From assembly GCA_900546565.1 (NCBI GenBank), contig URDC01000038.1, forward strand, positions 1 through 14,610: a stretch of DNA of 14,610 nt, written 5' to 3'. The translations under genes were made by a program, and so were the position numbers. This document shows positions 1 to 7,087 of the stretch, piece after piece. This DNA comes from an uncultured Opitutales bacterium (GTDB lineage Bacteria; Verrucomicrobiota; Verrucomicrobiia; Opitutales; Intestinicryptomonadaceae). Within the stretch, counting starts at the first letter, position 1, and the number at the start of each line of letters is the position of its first letter. The notes beneath the pieces were generated by a model. The model was given only the letters and a program-made list of their open reading frames with translations. It made no database searches and had not been told where the DNA came from.

Positions 1-28
1 TCCTTGGGGCGGCGGCCCGCCCCAAGGA
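1..28. repeat. Perfect inverted repeat at contig edge
   Basis: Positions 1-12 (TCCTTGGGGCGG) and 17-28 (CCGCCCCAAGGA) are exact reverse complements around a 4-base loop (CGGC). The repeat reaches the first base of the contig and lies inside the reading frame of the truncated secreted-protein gene. It can be a natural GC-rich hairpin at which assembly broke, or a fold-back chimera whose outer arm is a copy of the inner arm. There is no T-tract next to it, so it is not called as a terminator. Confidence 0.8.
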
Positions 29-96
29 CGGGCTATCGAAGCCGAGCAGAGTGCGGTGCAAAGTAGGGTGATTACGAATATTTTTGTTTTTTTCAT
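1..96 (-). CDS. Secreted protein, N-terminal fragment (signal peptide), truncated at contig edge
   Basis: An ATG at 96-94 on the minus strand opens a frame that reads without a stop to the contig edge, giving 32 residues. They begin MKKTKIF, continue with a hydrophobic core (VITLLCTALCSA) and end in S-I-A followed by a Pro/Gly-rich stretch (RPWGGPPPQ). Positive n-region, hydrophobic h-region and small residues before the probable cleavage site form a typical Sec signal peptidase I signal; I do not see a convincing lipobox. The mature protein lies off the contig, so its function cannot be named. No Shine-Dalgarno is evident upstream. The last ten or so codons lie in a perfect palindrome (1-28), so the outermost residues could be an assembly artefact. 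The gene would lie downstream of mnmA on the same strand, with 133 bp between them. Confidence 0.6.
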   Translation of the reverse strand, partial: MKKTKIFVITLLCTALCSASIARPWGGPPPQG

Positions 97-229
97 TTTC
101 TATTTCAGTTGGGTTAATATCGGGTTAAACGCATGATTTAATCCGTTGTTTCAATTTTTTTGAAAATTTTTCCGCGGAATTTACTGGGCGGAATTTTCGT
201 CGCGCGGAGGAGGGAAAATGAAAAAGAGT
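97..229. promoter_or_regulatory. Intergenic leader of the truncated secreted-protein gene with a TTAACCC direct repeat
   Basis: This 133-bp AT-rich gap separates the mnmA stop from the start of the next minus-strand gene. Read on the minus strand it contains TTAACCC twice (128-122 and 117-111) with an 11-bp period, about 15 bp upstream of the start codon. Paired heptamers one helical turn apart are the usual binding pattern of OmpR/PhoB-type response regulators, but the match to any named box is only suggestive. A TTGAAA at 154-149 could be a -35 element, with a poor -10 (GTTTAA, 130-125). There is also a 10-bp palindrome, TTCCGCGGAA, at 170-179. I see no clear terminator for mnmA here. Confidence 0.3.
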
Positions 230-1315
230 TTAAGCGTAGAATGCGCCGCCGAGAACGGTGGTGAGGTTTGTGTCGTGGATTGCGATGACCTGTCCGGGGG
301 TTATGGCGCGTTGCGGAATTTCGAACTCGACGCGGGCGGTTGTGGGGGAGGTCGGGGTGAAGAGGATTTTCACGAGGTCGTCGCGGTATCGGACGCGGGC
401 GTAGAGTTCGCGCGTTTCGGGGACGGGTTTGTTTATCCAGTTTAGTTCGACGATATCGGCGGATTTTTTGTATAGGTCGGGGGCGTCGGGCGAATCGAAA
501 TCGATGATTAGGCGGTTTGTTTCGAAGTCCTTTGCGACGACGACGTAGCGTTTATTGTCGGCGTTCGACGGGACGCCTATGCCCTTGCGCTGTCCGAGTG
601 TGTAATTGAAAAGACCCCTGTGGCGTCCGAGAATTTTGCCCTGCCGGTTTACGATATCGCCGTCGCTTTCGGGAATGTAGTGTTGGAGGAACTCCTGAAT
701 GCGGATTTTGCCGAGGAAGCATATTCCCTGACTGTCCTTTTTTTCGGAATTTGGCAAGCCCTCCATTCGGGCGATTTCGCGAACCTGACTTTTGAGCAGC
801 GAGCCAATCGGAAAGGCGGCGCGCATAAGTTGGCGTTGGGTTATCATCGCCAGAAAATAGGACTGGTCTTTGCTCGGATCCGCGCCCGTTTCGAGGTCGC
901 GCGTTCCGTCGGGGTTTTCGCGTATTGAGCAATAATGCCCCGTGGCGACGGTGTCGAAGCCGTTTGATGTGGCGTAGTCGAGGAACTTGCCGAATTTCAT
1001 ACGGCGGTTGCACATAACGTCGGGGTTGGGAGTGCGCCCGAGGCGGTAGCCCTCGACGAGGTATTCGACTATTTGTTCGTGATATTCCCTGATGAAATCC
1101 ACCGCCCTGAATTTTACGCCGAGGTGTCGGCAGACGGCTTGGCAATCGGCGATGTCGGTATGCCAAGGGCAGTCGCCGAAGACGTCGACGCCCTCTTCGT
1201 TCATCCACGTTTTCATATACGCAGCCTCTACGTCGCAGCCCTCGCGTTTAAGCAATGCCAAGGCTACCGCGCTGTCGACGCCGCCCGAAAGTGCCGTTAG
1301 AATTTTCCGTGCCAT
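230..1315 (-). CDS. mnmA: tRNA-specific 2-thiouridylase MnmA
   Basis: MnmA adenylates and then thiolates C2 of uridine 34 in the wobble position of tRNA Lys, Glu and Gln, in the cytoplasm, using sulfur relayed as a persulfide. The 361-residue length is normal. Visible motifs are the PP-loop ATP-binding sequence SGGVDS (10-15); TPNPDVMCN with the first catalytic cysteine at 102; ATGHY (124-128); KDQSYFL (149-155); DSQGICFLG with the second catalytic cysteine at 199; and the tRNA-contacting GQRKGIG. All key residues are present. The ATG at 1315 is favoured because the protein begins right at the PP-loop strand, as in the family. It lies 3 nt after the stop of the regulator gene upstream, so the two are almost surely co-transcribed and perhaps translationally coupled. 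No obvious Shine-Dalgarno is present. Confidence 0.97.
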   Translation of the reverse strand: MARKILTALSGGVDSAVALALLKREGCDVEAAYMKTWMNEEGVDVFGDCPWHTDIADCQAVCRHLGVKFRAVDFIREYHEQIVEYLVEGYRLGRTPNPDVMCNRRMKFGKFLDYATSNGFDTVATGHYCSIRENPDGTRDLETGADPSKDQSYFLAMITQRQLMRAAFPIGSLLKSQVREIARMEGLPNSEKKDSQGICFLGKIRIQEFLQHYIPESDGDIVNRQGKILGRHRGLFNYTLGQRKGIGVPSNADNKRYVVVAKDFETNRLIIDFDSPDAPDLYKKSADIVELNWINKPVPETRELYARVRYRDDLVKILFTPTSPTTARVEFEIPQRAITPGQVIAIHDTNLTTVLGGAFYA

Positions 1316-1318
1316 TGT

Positions 1319-2842
1319 CTATCTTGTGTTTTTAAACCACGCGGGGACTATGCCGTAGCGTTTTATTTTGTAGTTTATCATTCGCTGGGTTATGCCGAGG
1401 CGTCGGGCGGCGTCGGCGGCGTTGCCGCGCGAGATTTTCAGCGACTCTGTGATGAGTTCGCGCTCGAAGGACTCGACCATCGAATTGAAGTCGATGTCCT
1501 CGCCGTAGGGCAGGTTGCGGTGTGTTAGCGACGCGCCGCGGATTGACGCGGGCAGGTTGTAGCCCGATATGGACGAATCGTTTGTAGCCATCACGGCGCG
1601 TTCCATACAGTTTTCGAGTTCGCGCACGTTGCCCGGCCACGAATAGATTGTCATCATATTCACGGCGGGGGTAGAAATACGCTTGATGTGTTTGCCGTAG
1701 GCGGCGTTGAATTTTTCGAGGAAGTGTTCGGCAAGCAGGACGATGTCGCTTTTGCGGTCTTTGAGCGACGGGATATGGACGCTGTTTTTGGAGATTGCCG
1801 CATAGAGCGATTTGTCGAATTTGCCGTCGCGCAGCAGTGTTTCGACGTCTTCGCACGAGGCGCAGACTATGCGCGCGCGCGCCGCCACGGGGCGGCTTTC
1901 GCCCAATTTTGCGAACTTGTTCGAAAGTATTGTGTGGGCGAGTTCGCGCTGGGTTTGCGGGGGCAGCGCGGTGATTTCGTCGAAGAAGAGAGTCCGTTTT
2001 TTTTCGAGCCCGAAGCTTGCGAATGCCATTGCGCTTTGGACGACCGCCGCGCAGTTGACGACGGCGAACTCGGAATAATCCTTCGACGCCGCCGCTATGG
2101 CGCGGGCTGCGAGCTCTTTGCCCGTGCCCGACTTGCCCCTGATGAAGACGCAATCGGCGTTGAGGGCGGCGGCGGCGATGAAGTCGTAGACGTTTTGCAT
2201 TGCGCCGCAGTTGCCTATCATACAGTCGGGTTTATTTGTTTCCAGAAACGTGTCGGCGCGTCGGTTTTCGGCGAGGATTTTGTTGCGTTCCTCCTTGCGC
2301 ATATAGATTAGGGCGACCGAACTTGCGATAATGTTTGCGACGGTTTCGAGCAATTCCAAATCCGCCGACTGGCGTTTTCTGTCGGCAAAGCGGCGTTCCG
2401 CGCTGATTGTGCCGATGACCTGCTCCATATATATAATGGGCGCGCAGAAAAACGAGGTGTTTTCGAGCGGCTCGGTATGCGACTGGGTTCGGTTGAGGAA
2501 GTCGCGGCACTTGGAGATGTCGGCTACCGCAATAGGGCGCGCCTCCGCCGCAGACCTGCCCGTTATGCCCTCGCCGATTTTATAGATGCCGCGTTTGATG
2601 CTTTCGCGGTCGAGCCCCTCGGCGTCTTCGATGAAAAGGTAGTCGCCGTTGCGCAGGGTTATTGTGGAGCGTCGGAAGCCGAGCTTTTGGGCAAGAAGCG
2701 AAAGCGTTTCGGAAATGAGGTCGGAGACTTTGTCGCGCCGCGCCGCCATTGCGCTGATTTTTTCGAGCAGCGACAATTCGACTTCGTCATCCGAAGCGGG
2801 TTCGAATGTGGCGGCGTTTTTTCCTGTTCCCGATTTTTCCAT
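1319..2842 (-). CDS. NifA-like GAF-AAA+-FIS regulator lacking the sigma54-contacting loop
   Basis: 507 residues with the architecture of a bacterial enhancer-binding protein: N-terminal GAF sensor (about 28-185), AAA+ domain (about 207-430) and a C-terminal FIS-type helix-turn-helix (about 470-495, NAADAARRLGIT). Walker A (GKSGTGKE, 236-243), Walker B (TLFFDEI, 284-290) and the sensor II region (WPGNVREL, 402-409) are intact. The GAFTGA loop normally found between the FG of ELFG and Walker B is absent: only LEKKR separates them, a deletion of about 17 residues. The segment that usually reads FREDLYYRL is FDKSLYAAI (342-350), so the usual arginine fingers are gone. From family knowledge such a protein should not remodel sigma54 holoenzyme. 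It may act as a GAF-responsive DNA-binding regulator of sigma70 promoters, as described for GAFTGA-less members such as TyrR. It is the first gene of a two-gene unit with mnmA and is divergent from dnaX. Its ligand is unknown. Confidence 0.85.
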   Translation of the reverse strand: MEKSGTGKNAATFEPASDDEVELSLLEKISAMAARRDKVSDLISETLSLLAQKLGFRRSTITLRNGDYLFIEDAEGLDRESIKRGIYKIGEGITGRSAAEARPIAVADISKCRDFLNRTQSHTEPLENTSFFCAPIIYMEQVIGTISAERRFADRKRQSADLELLETVANIIASSVALIYMRKEERNKILAENRRADTFLETNKPDCMIGNCGAMQNVYDFIAAAALNADCVFIRGKSGTGKELAARAIAAASKDYSEFAVVNCAAVVQSAMAFASFGLEKKRTLFFDEITALPPQTQRELAHTILSNKFAKLGESRPVAARARIVCASCEDVETLLRDGKFDKSLYAAISKNSVHIPSLKDRKSDIVLLAEHFLEKFNAAYGKHIKRISTPAVNMMTIYSWPGNVRELENCMERAVMATNDSSISGYNLPASIRGASLTHRNLPYGEDIDFNSMVESFERELITESLKISRGNAADAARRLGITQRMINYKIKRYGIVPAWFKNTR

Positions 2843-2940
2843 TTGGCGAATATCGAATATTTTGCGCGGACTTTCAATAAATTTCGGGAAAATCGAAAAA
2901 AAACTTGTCTAAACAAACGTGCGGATTACAGTGGAGAAAA
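2843..2940. promoter_or_regulatory. Divergent intergenic region between the regulator and dnaX
   Basis: This 98-bp AT-rich gap must hold the promoters for both divergent units. On the minus strand TTGAAA and GATATT are 17 bp apart, but the second element lies only 6 bp from the ATG, so this would give an almost leaderless transcript; I treat it as weak. The heptamer CGAATAT occurs twice in tandem around 2847-2860. On the plus strand GGAG at 2933-2936 sits 4 nt before the dnaX ATG at 2941. I see no sigma54-type (TGGC-N7-TGC) site. Confidence 0.35.
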
Positions 2941-4080
2941 ATGAGCAGTTATCAGGTCATAGCGCGAAGATACCGCCCGAAGCAGTTTTCGGAACTGGTC
3001 GGGCAGGAGCACATCGTAAAAACCCTAACAAACGCGATAACTTCGGGCAGAATCGGGCACGCCTATCTGTTTGTGGGCCCGCGCGGAACGGGAAAGACGA
3101 CGGTTGCGCGCCTGTTCGCGAAGGCTCTCAACGCGAAGGGCGGCCCGAATATCCACCCCGAAGACGACGAGATTTCGCGGGCGATTATGAACGGCTCGTG
3201 TATGGATGTTGTGGAAATCGACGGAGCGTCGAACCGCTCGATTGACGAAATCCGCAAGCTGCGCGACGACTGCCAATACGCGCCCGCGCAATGTTCCTAT
3301 AAAATCTACATCATCGACGAAGTGCATTCGCTGACCGCCGACGCGTTCAACGCGCTTTTGAAGACGCTCGAAGAGCCGCCCGCGCACGTCAAGTTCATTT
3401 TCGCGACAACCGAAGCGCACAAGGTTTTGGGCACGATTACGTCGCGCTGCCAGCGTTTCGAATTCCGCCCGATTCCCGAAGAATTGGTTGCGAAGCATTT
3501 GAAATTCATCGCCGAGCAGGAGAAAATCGACGCAAGCGACGAGGCCATCCGCGCCATTGCAAGGCTCGCAAACGGCGGCATGCGCGACGCGCAGAGTATC
3601 CTCGACCAGATGATTTCGTTCTGCGGCAAAAAGCTCGACGTCTCGGACGTTATCGGCGTTTACGGGCTTGCGGGCGAAGCGGAAATTAACGCGCTTTTGG
3701 AGAATATGGCGCTGGGCGACTATTCGGCGATTGTCAAGGCCGTCGGCGAGCTTGTCGACAAGGGCTGCGACCTCTATCGCACGCTTTGCGATATGCAGAC
3801 TGCGTTGCGCAATGCAATGATAAAATCTTTTGAAACGGGCTACTACGCGTTCGGCAAAAAGGAGCTTTCAAGCGAGCGCATTATGCGAATGCTCGATGTC
3901 TTGCAGGGCGCGGAAAAGGGGCTTAAAAGCGGGCTTTCGGAAAAGGCGAATTTCGAGGTCGCGCTGCTTAAAGCGGTCGAACAGAGTCGGGTTCGGGCAA
4001 TCAACACATTGATAAAAGAATTGGACAAACTTTCCGCCGCCGACGCCGAAACGCAAAAAAAAAATAGCGGCACTGCTTAG
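2941..4080 (+). CDS. dnaX: DNA polymerase III subunit gamma/tau, short (gamma-like) frame
   Basis: DnaX is the motor subunit of the clamp loader that places the beta clamp on primed DNA. The zero frame gives 379 residues from ATG 2941, chosen over an upstream alternative start because GGAG precedes it and MSSYQVIARRYRP is the family's usual N-terminus. Walker A is GPRGTGKT (46-53), Walker B IIDEVH (124-129), sensor 1 FATTEAH (154-160) and the arginine-finger SRC motif 168-170. The clamp-loader collar follows to about 360. Oddities: the four zinc-module cysteines known from E. coli DnaX (after LN, and in PCxxCxxC) are replaced (LNAKGGPNIHPEDDEIS). The frame also ends five codons after an A10 tract, at TAG 4078, while a 123-codon frame continues the protein in the +1 register. 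The product as read is gamma-like; a tau-like form of about 497 residues needs a frame change. Confidence 0.93.
   Translation: MSSYQVIARRYRPKQFSELVGQEHIVKTLTNAITSGRIGHAYLFVGPRGTGKTTVARLFAKALNAKGGPNIHPEDDEISRAIMNGSCMDVVEIDGASNRSIDEIRKLRDDCQYAPAQCSYKIYIIDEVHSLTADAFNALLKTLEEPPAHVKFIFATTEAHKVLGTITSRCQRFEFRPIPEELVAKHLKFIAEQEKIDASDEAIRAIARLANGGMRDAQSILDQMISFCGKKLDVSDVIGVYGLAGEAEINALLENMALGDYSAIVKAVGELVDKGCDLYRTLCDMQTALRNAMIKSFETGYYAFGKKELSSERIMRMLDVLQGAEKGLKSGLSEKANFEVALLKAVEQSRVRAINTLIKELDKLSAADAETQKKNSGTA
4055..4064 (+). promoter_or_regulatory. A10 slippery tract in dnaX (candidate frameshift or transcript-slippage site)
   Basis: Ten consecutive A residues occur in an otherwise GC-rich gene, read CAA AAA AAA AAT in the zero frame. 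Zero frame ends at TAG 4078. A -1 shift (or one extra A) ends at once at TAG 4065. A +1/-2 shift (one A fewer, or two more) reads Q-K-K-I-A-A-L-L and stays open to TGA 4433. This is the layout of dnaX genes that make both tau and gamma: E. coli uses ribosomal slippage on A AAA AAG, and Thermus uses transcriptional slippage on A9. A true A9 genome with a one-base assembly or PCR-stutter error is the main alternative. Confidence 0.6.
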
Positions 4081-4435
4081 GGCGGTTCTCGACGAAAACG
4101 AGGCGTTCCGCCGCGCGTATGCCGAAGCCGTCCCCGAGAAAAAGCGCGAGCGCAGAATTTTGGCGGAGGCCGCAGACGAAGACGCAAACAAGACTTTTTA
4201 CGACCCGTCTTCGCCCGCGTTCAAAGAGGCTTTGCGGCAGATGCCCGAACATTTGGTCGATTTGATTTACGAACAGCTGAAAATCGAGCCGCACAGGCTT
4301 GTCGAGCTTGCGGAGACGGAATCGGGAGAATCGGAAAGGAGCGAGGACGGCGCGGAAGTCGGAGCGTCGGACTCGGGTGTGGAGGACGACATGTCGATGG
4401 AGGAGGTTTCGGCGGCGGATTCGGACGAAGACTGA
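4065..4435 (+). CDS. dnaX: Tau-specific C-terminal extension of DnaX, reached by a frame change
   Basis: Starting right after the A10 tract, the +1 frame is open for 123 codons and ends at TGA 4433-4435. It encodes a coherent helical, charged segment (LRAVLDENEAFRRAY, then KKRERRILAEAADED, then a block around PAFKEALRQMPEHLVDLIYEQL) and a very acidic tail rich in Glu, Asp and Ser. It has no ATG near its start and no independent ribosome site; TTG 4160 is the only alternative start noticed, so it is better read as the continuation of DnaX than as a gene. In known tau proteins this region binds DnaB helicase and the polymerase alpha subunit. Fused with residues 1-374 it gives about 497 residues. 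Confidence 0.7.
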
Positions 4436-4537
4436 TGTTTTTGCGGTGTTGCGTTTTACGGCGGCGCGCTGAATGTGCGGCAAATGGCGTCGGTCGAATG
4501 CGGCGTTTTTTAGTGGTTTTTAGCAGGTTTTATTTGT

Positions 4538-5950
4538 ATGAATCAATTTTTTATAGTCGGATTTTTTTGCTGTCTTTTGCTTTTCGCGCTGTCTGCGGCG
4601 GCGTTTGCAGTCGCGGCGGCGCGCAGGCGGCGCGACAACGCGGAGTATGCCCAAAAGCTTTCCGCGCTCGAAGCGGAGGTTTCGGAGGCGGCGCGGCTGA
4701 GGGAATCGCTGCGGGACGAGTTGAATGCGGCAAATGTTTCGCTCGCGGTTGCGCAGACGCGCGAACGCGCGGCGGCGGCACGCGTGGCGGAATTGGAACG
4801 GGTGCAAGCCGAGCTTTTAAGCCGCGACACCGCGAATCAAAAGCTGATTGCCGCCGCGGAGCAAGAGCGCAAGATTATGCTTAAAAACGCCGCCGAAGCT
4901 CAGGAGCGTTATGCCGAAATGCGCAAACGTATGGACGCGGATTTCAAGGTGTTGGCGACCGAGATTTTGGACGGGGCTCGTGAGAAATTCACGTTGGAGG
5001 GCGGCGAGAAAATTTCGTCGATACTCGCGCCGCTGTCGCAGAATATCCGCGATTGGCGCAAGCGCATCGACGACATTCACGACGCCCAGACGCGCGCGAC
5101 GGCGGGGGTGTCGACGCAGATTGAGAATCTGCTTAAAATGAACGACCAGCTTTCGCAGGAGGCCGAAAAACTTGCGCGGGCTTTGCGCTCAAACAACAAG
5201 GTCGCGGGCAACTGGGGCGAGGAGATTTTGGAGCGCATTTTCGAATCGTGCGGGTTTATAAAGGGCGTGCACTATCGGGCGCAGGCGAGTTTTAGCGACT
5301 CGACTTCGAAGCAATCGCGCCTTATGCCCGACTTCATCATCGACCTGCCCAACGGGCGTTCGATTATCGTCGACAGCAAGATGTCGCTTGTCGACTACGA
5401 AGACTATTGCGCGGCCGACGACGCCGAAGCGAAGCGCGCGTGTCTTGAAAAATTCAAAAAATCGGCGCGCGCGCACCTGCGCGAATTCGCAAAGAAATAC
5501 AACGCAATCGAGGGAATGGCGGGCTTCAAACTTATGTTTATGCCCATCGAGCGGGCGTATCAGCTGCTTGTGGATTCAGACAGAAAGCTGCTTGCCGACG
5601 CGTATGCGGACAATGTGATTGTTGTTTCGCCCGTGTCGGTTATGCCCGTTTTAAAGTATGCGCAAATTGCCTACCACAATGACGCGATAGCAAAAAATAT
5701 CAACGAGCTTTCGCGTCAGGGGCGGTTTTTATGTGAACGCATAGAGAAGTTTTTAAAGCGGTTTGCGGGCGTTCAGGACAAAATAAACGCCGTCCAAAAG
5801 GAATACAACGAGGCCAAAAACGCGCTCTTCGACAGTCCGCAAAGCGTGGCGAACACCGCACGCCGGTTCACGGAGCTTTCGCTAAAATCGCTAAATGCCG
5901 ACCTTAAACCCGCCGATAAAAATCTGATTGGAGACGACGAAAATGAGTGA
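4538..5950 (+). CDS. rmuC: DNA recombination protein RmuC
   Basis: RmuC-family proteins limit inversions at short inverted repeats and are presumed nucleases. The 470-residue protein has an N-terminal membrane segment (about 5-27), followed by basic RRRR, a long alanine/glutamate-rich coiled coil (about 35-135) and the RmuC domain (about 150-440). Signature stretches are GNWGE (224-228) and PDFIIDLPNGRSIIVDSKM (264-282), whose Asp and Lys residues fit the PD-(D/E)XK-like core proposed for the family. The ATG at 4538 is supported by the membrane segment starting at once; only a weak AGG lies upstream. A 102-bp gap separates it from the end of the dnaX extension. Its 3' end overlaps the meaB start by 8 nt, indicating an operon. 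Length is normal and no key motif is missing. Confidence 0.93.
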   Translation: MNQFFIVGFFCCLLLFALSAAAFAVAAARRRRDNAEYAQKLSALEAEVSEAARLRESLRDELNAANVSLAVAQTRERAAAARVAELERVQAELLSRDTANQKLIAAAEQERKIMLKNAAEAQERYAEMRKRMDADFKVLATEILDGAREKFTLEGGEKISSILAPLSQNIRDWRKRIDDIHDAQTRATAGVSTQIENLLKMNDQLSQEAEKLARALRSNNKVAGNWGEEILERIFESCGFIKGVHYRAQASFSDSTSKQSRLMPDFIIDLPNGRSIIVDSKMSLVDYEDYCAADDAEAKRACLEKFKKSARAHLREFAKKYNAIEGMAGFKLMFMPIERAYQLLVDSDRKLLADAYADNVIVVSPVSVMPVLKYAQIAYHNDAIAKNINELSRQGRFLCERIEKFLKRFAGVQDKINAVQKEYNEAKNALFDSPQSVANTARRFTELSLKSLNADLKPADKNLIGDDENE

Positions 5951-7076
5951 CGAACCCGCAAAACGCCCCGAATGGATTCCCGAGAATGCCGACAAGACGC
6001 TGTTTACGACGAGCGTGATGGCGGGGGTGTCGCTGCGCCGCGACGGGGGGATTGACGAGACGGTTTCGTGCAGGCCGCGGGCAAAGAGGCGCGAGCTTTC
6101 GCCCGAAGAATACAAAGCCGGAATTTTGGCGGGCGAGCGCACTGTGTTGGCGCGGGCGATTACGCTTGTCGAAAGCAACAATCCTGCGCATTTCGAACCG
6201 GCGCAGAAGCTGCTGGCATCGATTTTACCGCACACGGGGCGCAGTTTCAGAATCGGCATTACGGGCGTGCCCGGGGCGGGAAAGTCGTCTTTCATAGAGA
6301 CGTTCGGCTCGATGTTGTGCGACAAGTTCGGAAAGAAGGTCGCGGTTCTTGCCGTCGACCCGTCGAGCTCGATAACGGGCGGCAGCGTTTTGGGCGACAA
6401 GACTCGAATGGAAAATCTTTCGCGCAACGCGAACGCGTTTATACGCCCGTCGCCGTCGGGGTGCGTGCTCGGCGGCGTGGCGCGCAAGACGCGCGAAACT
6501 ATGCTGCTTTGCGAGGCGGCGGGATTTGACGTGATTTTGATTGAAACTGTCGGAGTAGGACAGAGCGAAGTTGCTGTGCGCTCTATGAGCGACTTTTTCC
6601 TGCTTTTGCAGCTTGCCGTACAGGGCGACGAATTGCAGGGAATCAAGAAGGGGGTTATAGAGCTTGCCGACGGAATTTTGGTCAACAAATGCGACGGGAA
6701 TTTGGTCGAAAAATCGAATCTGAAAAAGGCGGAGCTCTCGGGGGTGCTCCACTTTCTGGCGAACTCAACGCCCGACTGGCAGCCCTTTTGCGAAACGTGT
6801 TCGGCGCACACTGGCATGGGGCTTGAACGCGCGTGGGAACTGCTCGAAAAATTCCGCGAGACGGTAGAAAAAAACGGCTTTATGCAAAAGCGGAGGGCGA
6901 GACAAAACGTCGAATGGTTCAAGTATTTGACCGAGCGCGAGGTTCTGCGCCGTTTCTACGAAATCAACGGGGTTGAGGCGGCAATAGAGCACTACCGCGG
7001 GCTGATTGAGGCTTCGGCGACGACCGCGACAAAGGCTGTCGACGACATTTTGAGCGCGTATTTTAAACTGAGATAA
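5943..7076 (+). CDS. meaB: MeaB/ArgK-family GTPase (methylmalonyl-CoA mutase-associated chaperone)
   Basis: MeaB is a SIMIBI-class P-loop GTPase that protects and reloads adenosylcobalamin-dependent acyl-CoA mutases. The 377-residue product shows Walker A GVPGAGKS (108-115), the conserved VDPSSSITGGSVLGDKTRM segment (139-156), the switch-region ETVGVGQSE (201-209) and the base-specificity motif NKCD (248-251); a C-terminal helical dimerisation part follows. The ATG at 5943 is preferred over a TTG at 5928 because GGAG (5930-5933) lies 9 nt upstream of it. The gene overlaps rmuC by 8 nt and is followed 11 nt later by the xer gene. It carries about 45 residues before the part that aligns with typical MeaB, rich in charged residues and Pro. 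No mutase gene is in the window, so the partner is unknown. Confidence 0.93.
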   Translation: MSDEPAKRPEWIPENADKTLFTTSVMAGVSLRRDGGIDETVSCRPRAKRRELSPEEYKAGILAGERTVLARAITLVESNNPAHFEPAQKLLASILPHTGRSFRIGITGVPGAGKSSFIETFGSMLCDKFGKKVAVLAVDPSSSITGGSVLGDKTRMENLSRNANAFIRPSPSGCVLGGVARKTRETMLLCEAAGFDVILIETVGVGQSEVAVRSMSDFFLLLQLAVQGDELQGIKKGVIELADGILVNKCDGNLVEKSNLKKAELSGVLHFLANSTPDWQPFCETCSAHTGMGLERAWELLEKFRETVEKNGFMQKRRARQNVEWFKYLTEREVLRRFYEINGVEAAIEHYRGLIEASATTATKAVDDILSAYFKLR

Positions 7077-7087
7077 TTTGATTTATT

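Noticed and set aside
4160..4435. A separate small gene starting at TTG 4160
   Set aside because: The same frame is open and coding-like back to the A10 tract, no ribosome site is seen at 4160, and the position fits the tau C-terminus, so it is treated as part of dnaX.
4436..4537. Terminator between dnaX and rmuC (T6 at about 4507)
   Set aside because: No complementary stem precedes the T-run; the GC-rich blocks before it are direct rather than inverted repeats.
5891..6922. 343-codon minus-strand open frame opposite meaB
   Set aside because: Antisense shadow produced by codon bias; Ser/Pro-rich with no domain, while meaB on the plus strand has all GTPase motifs.
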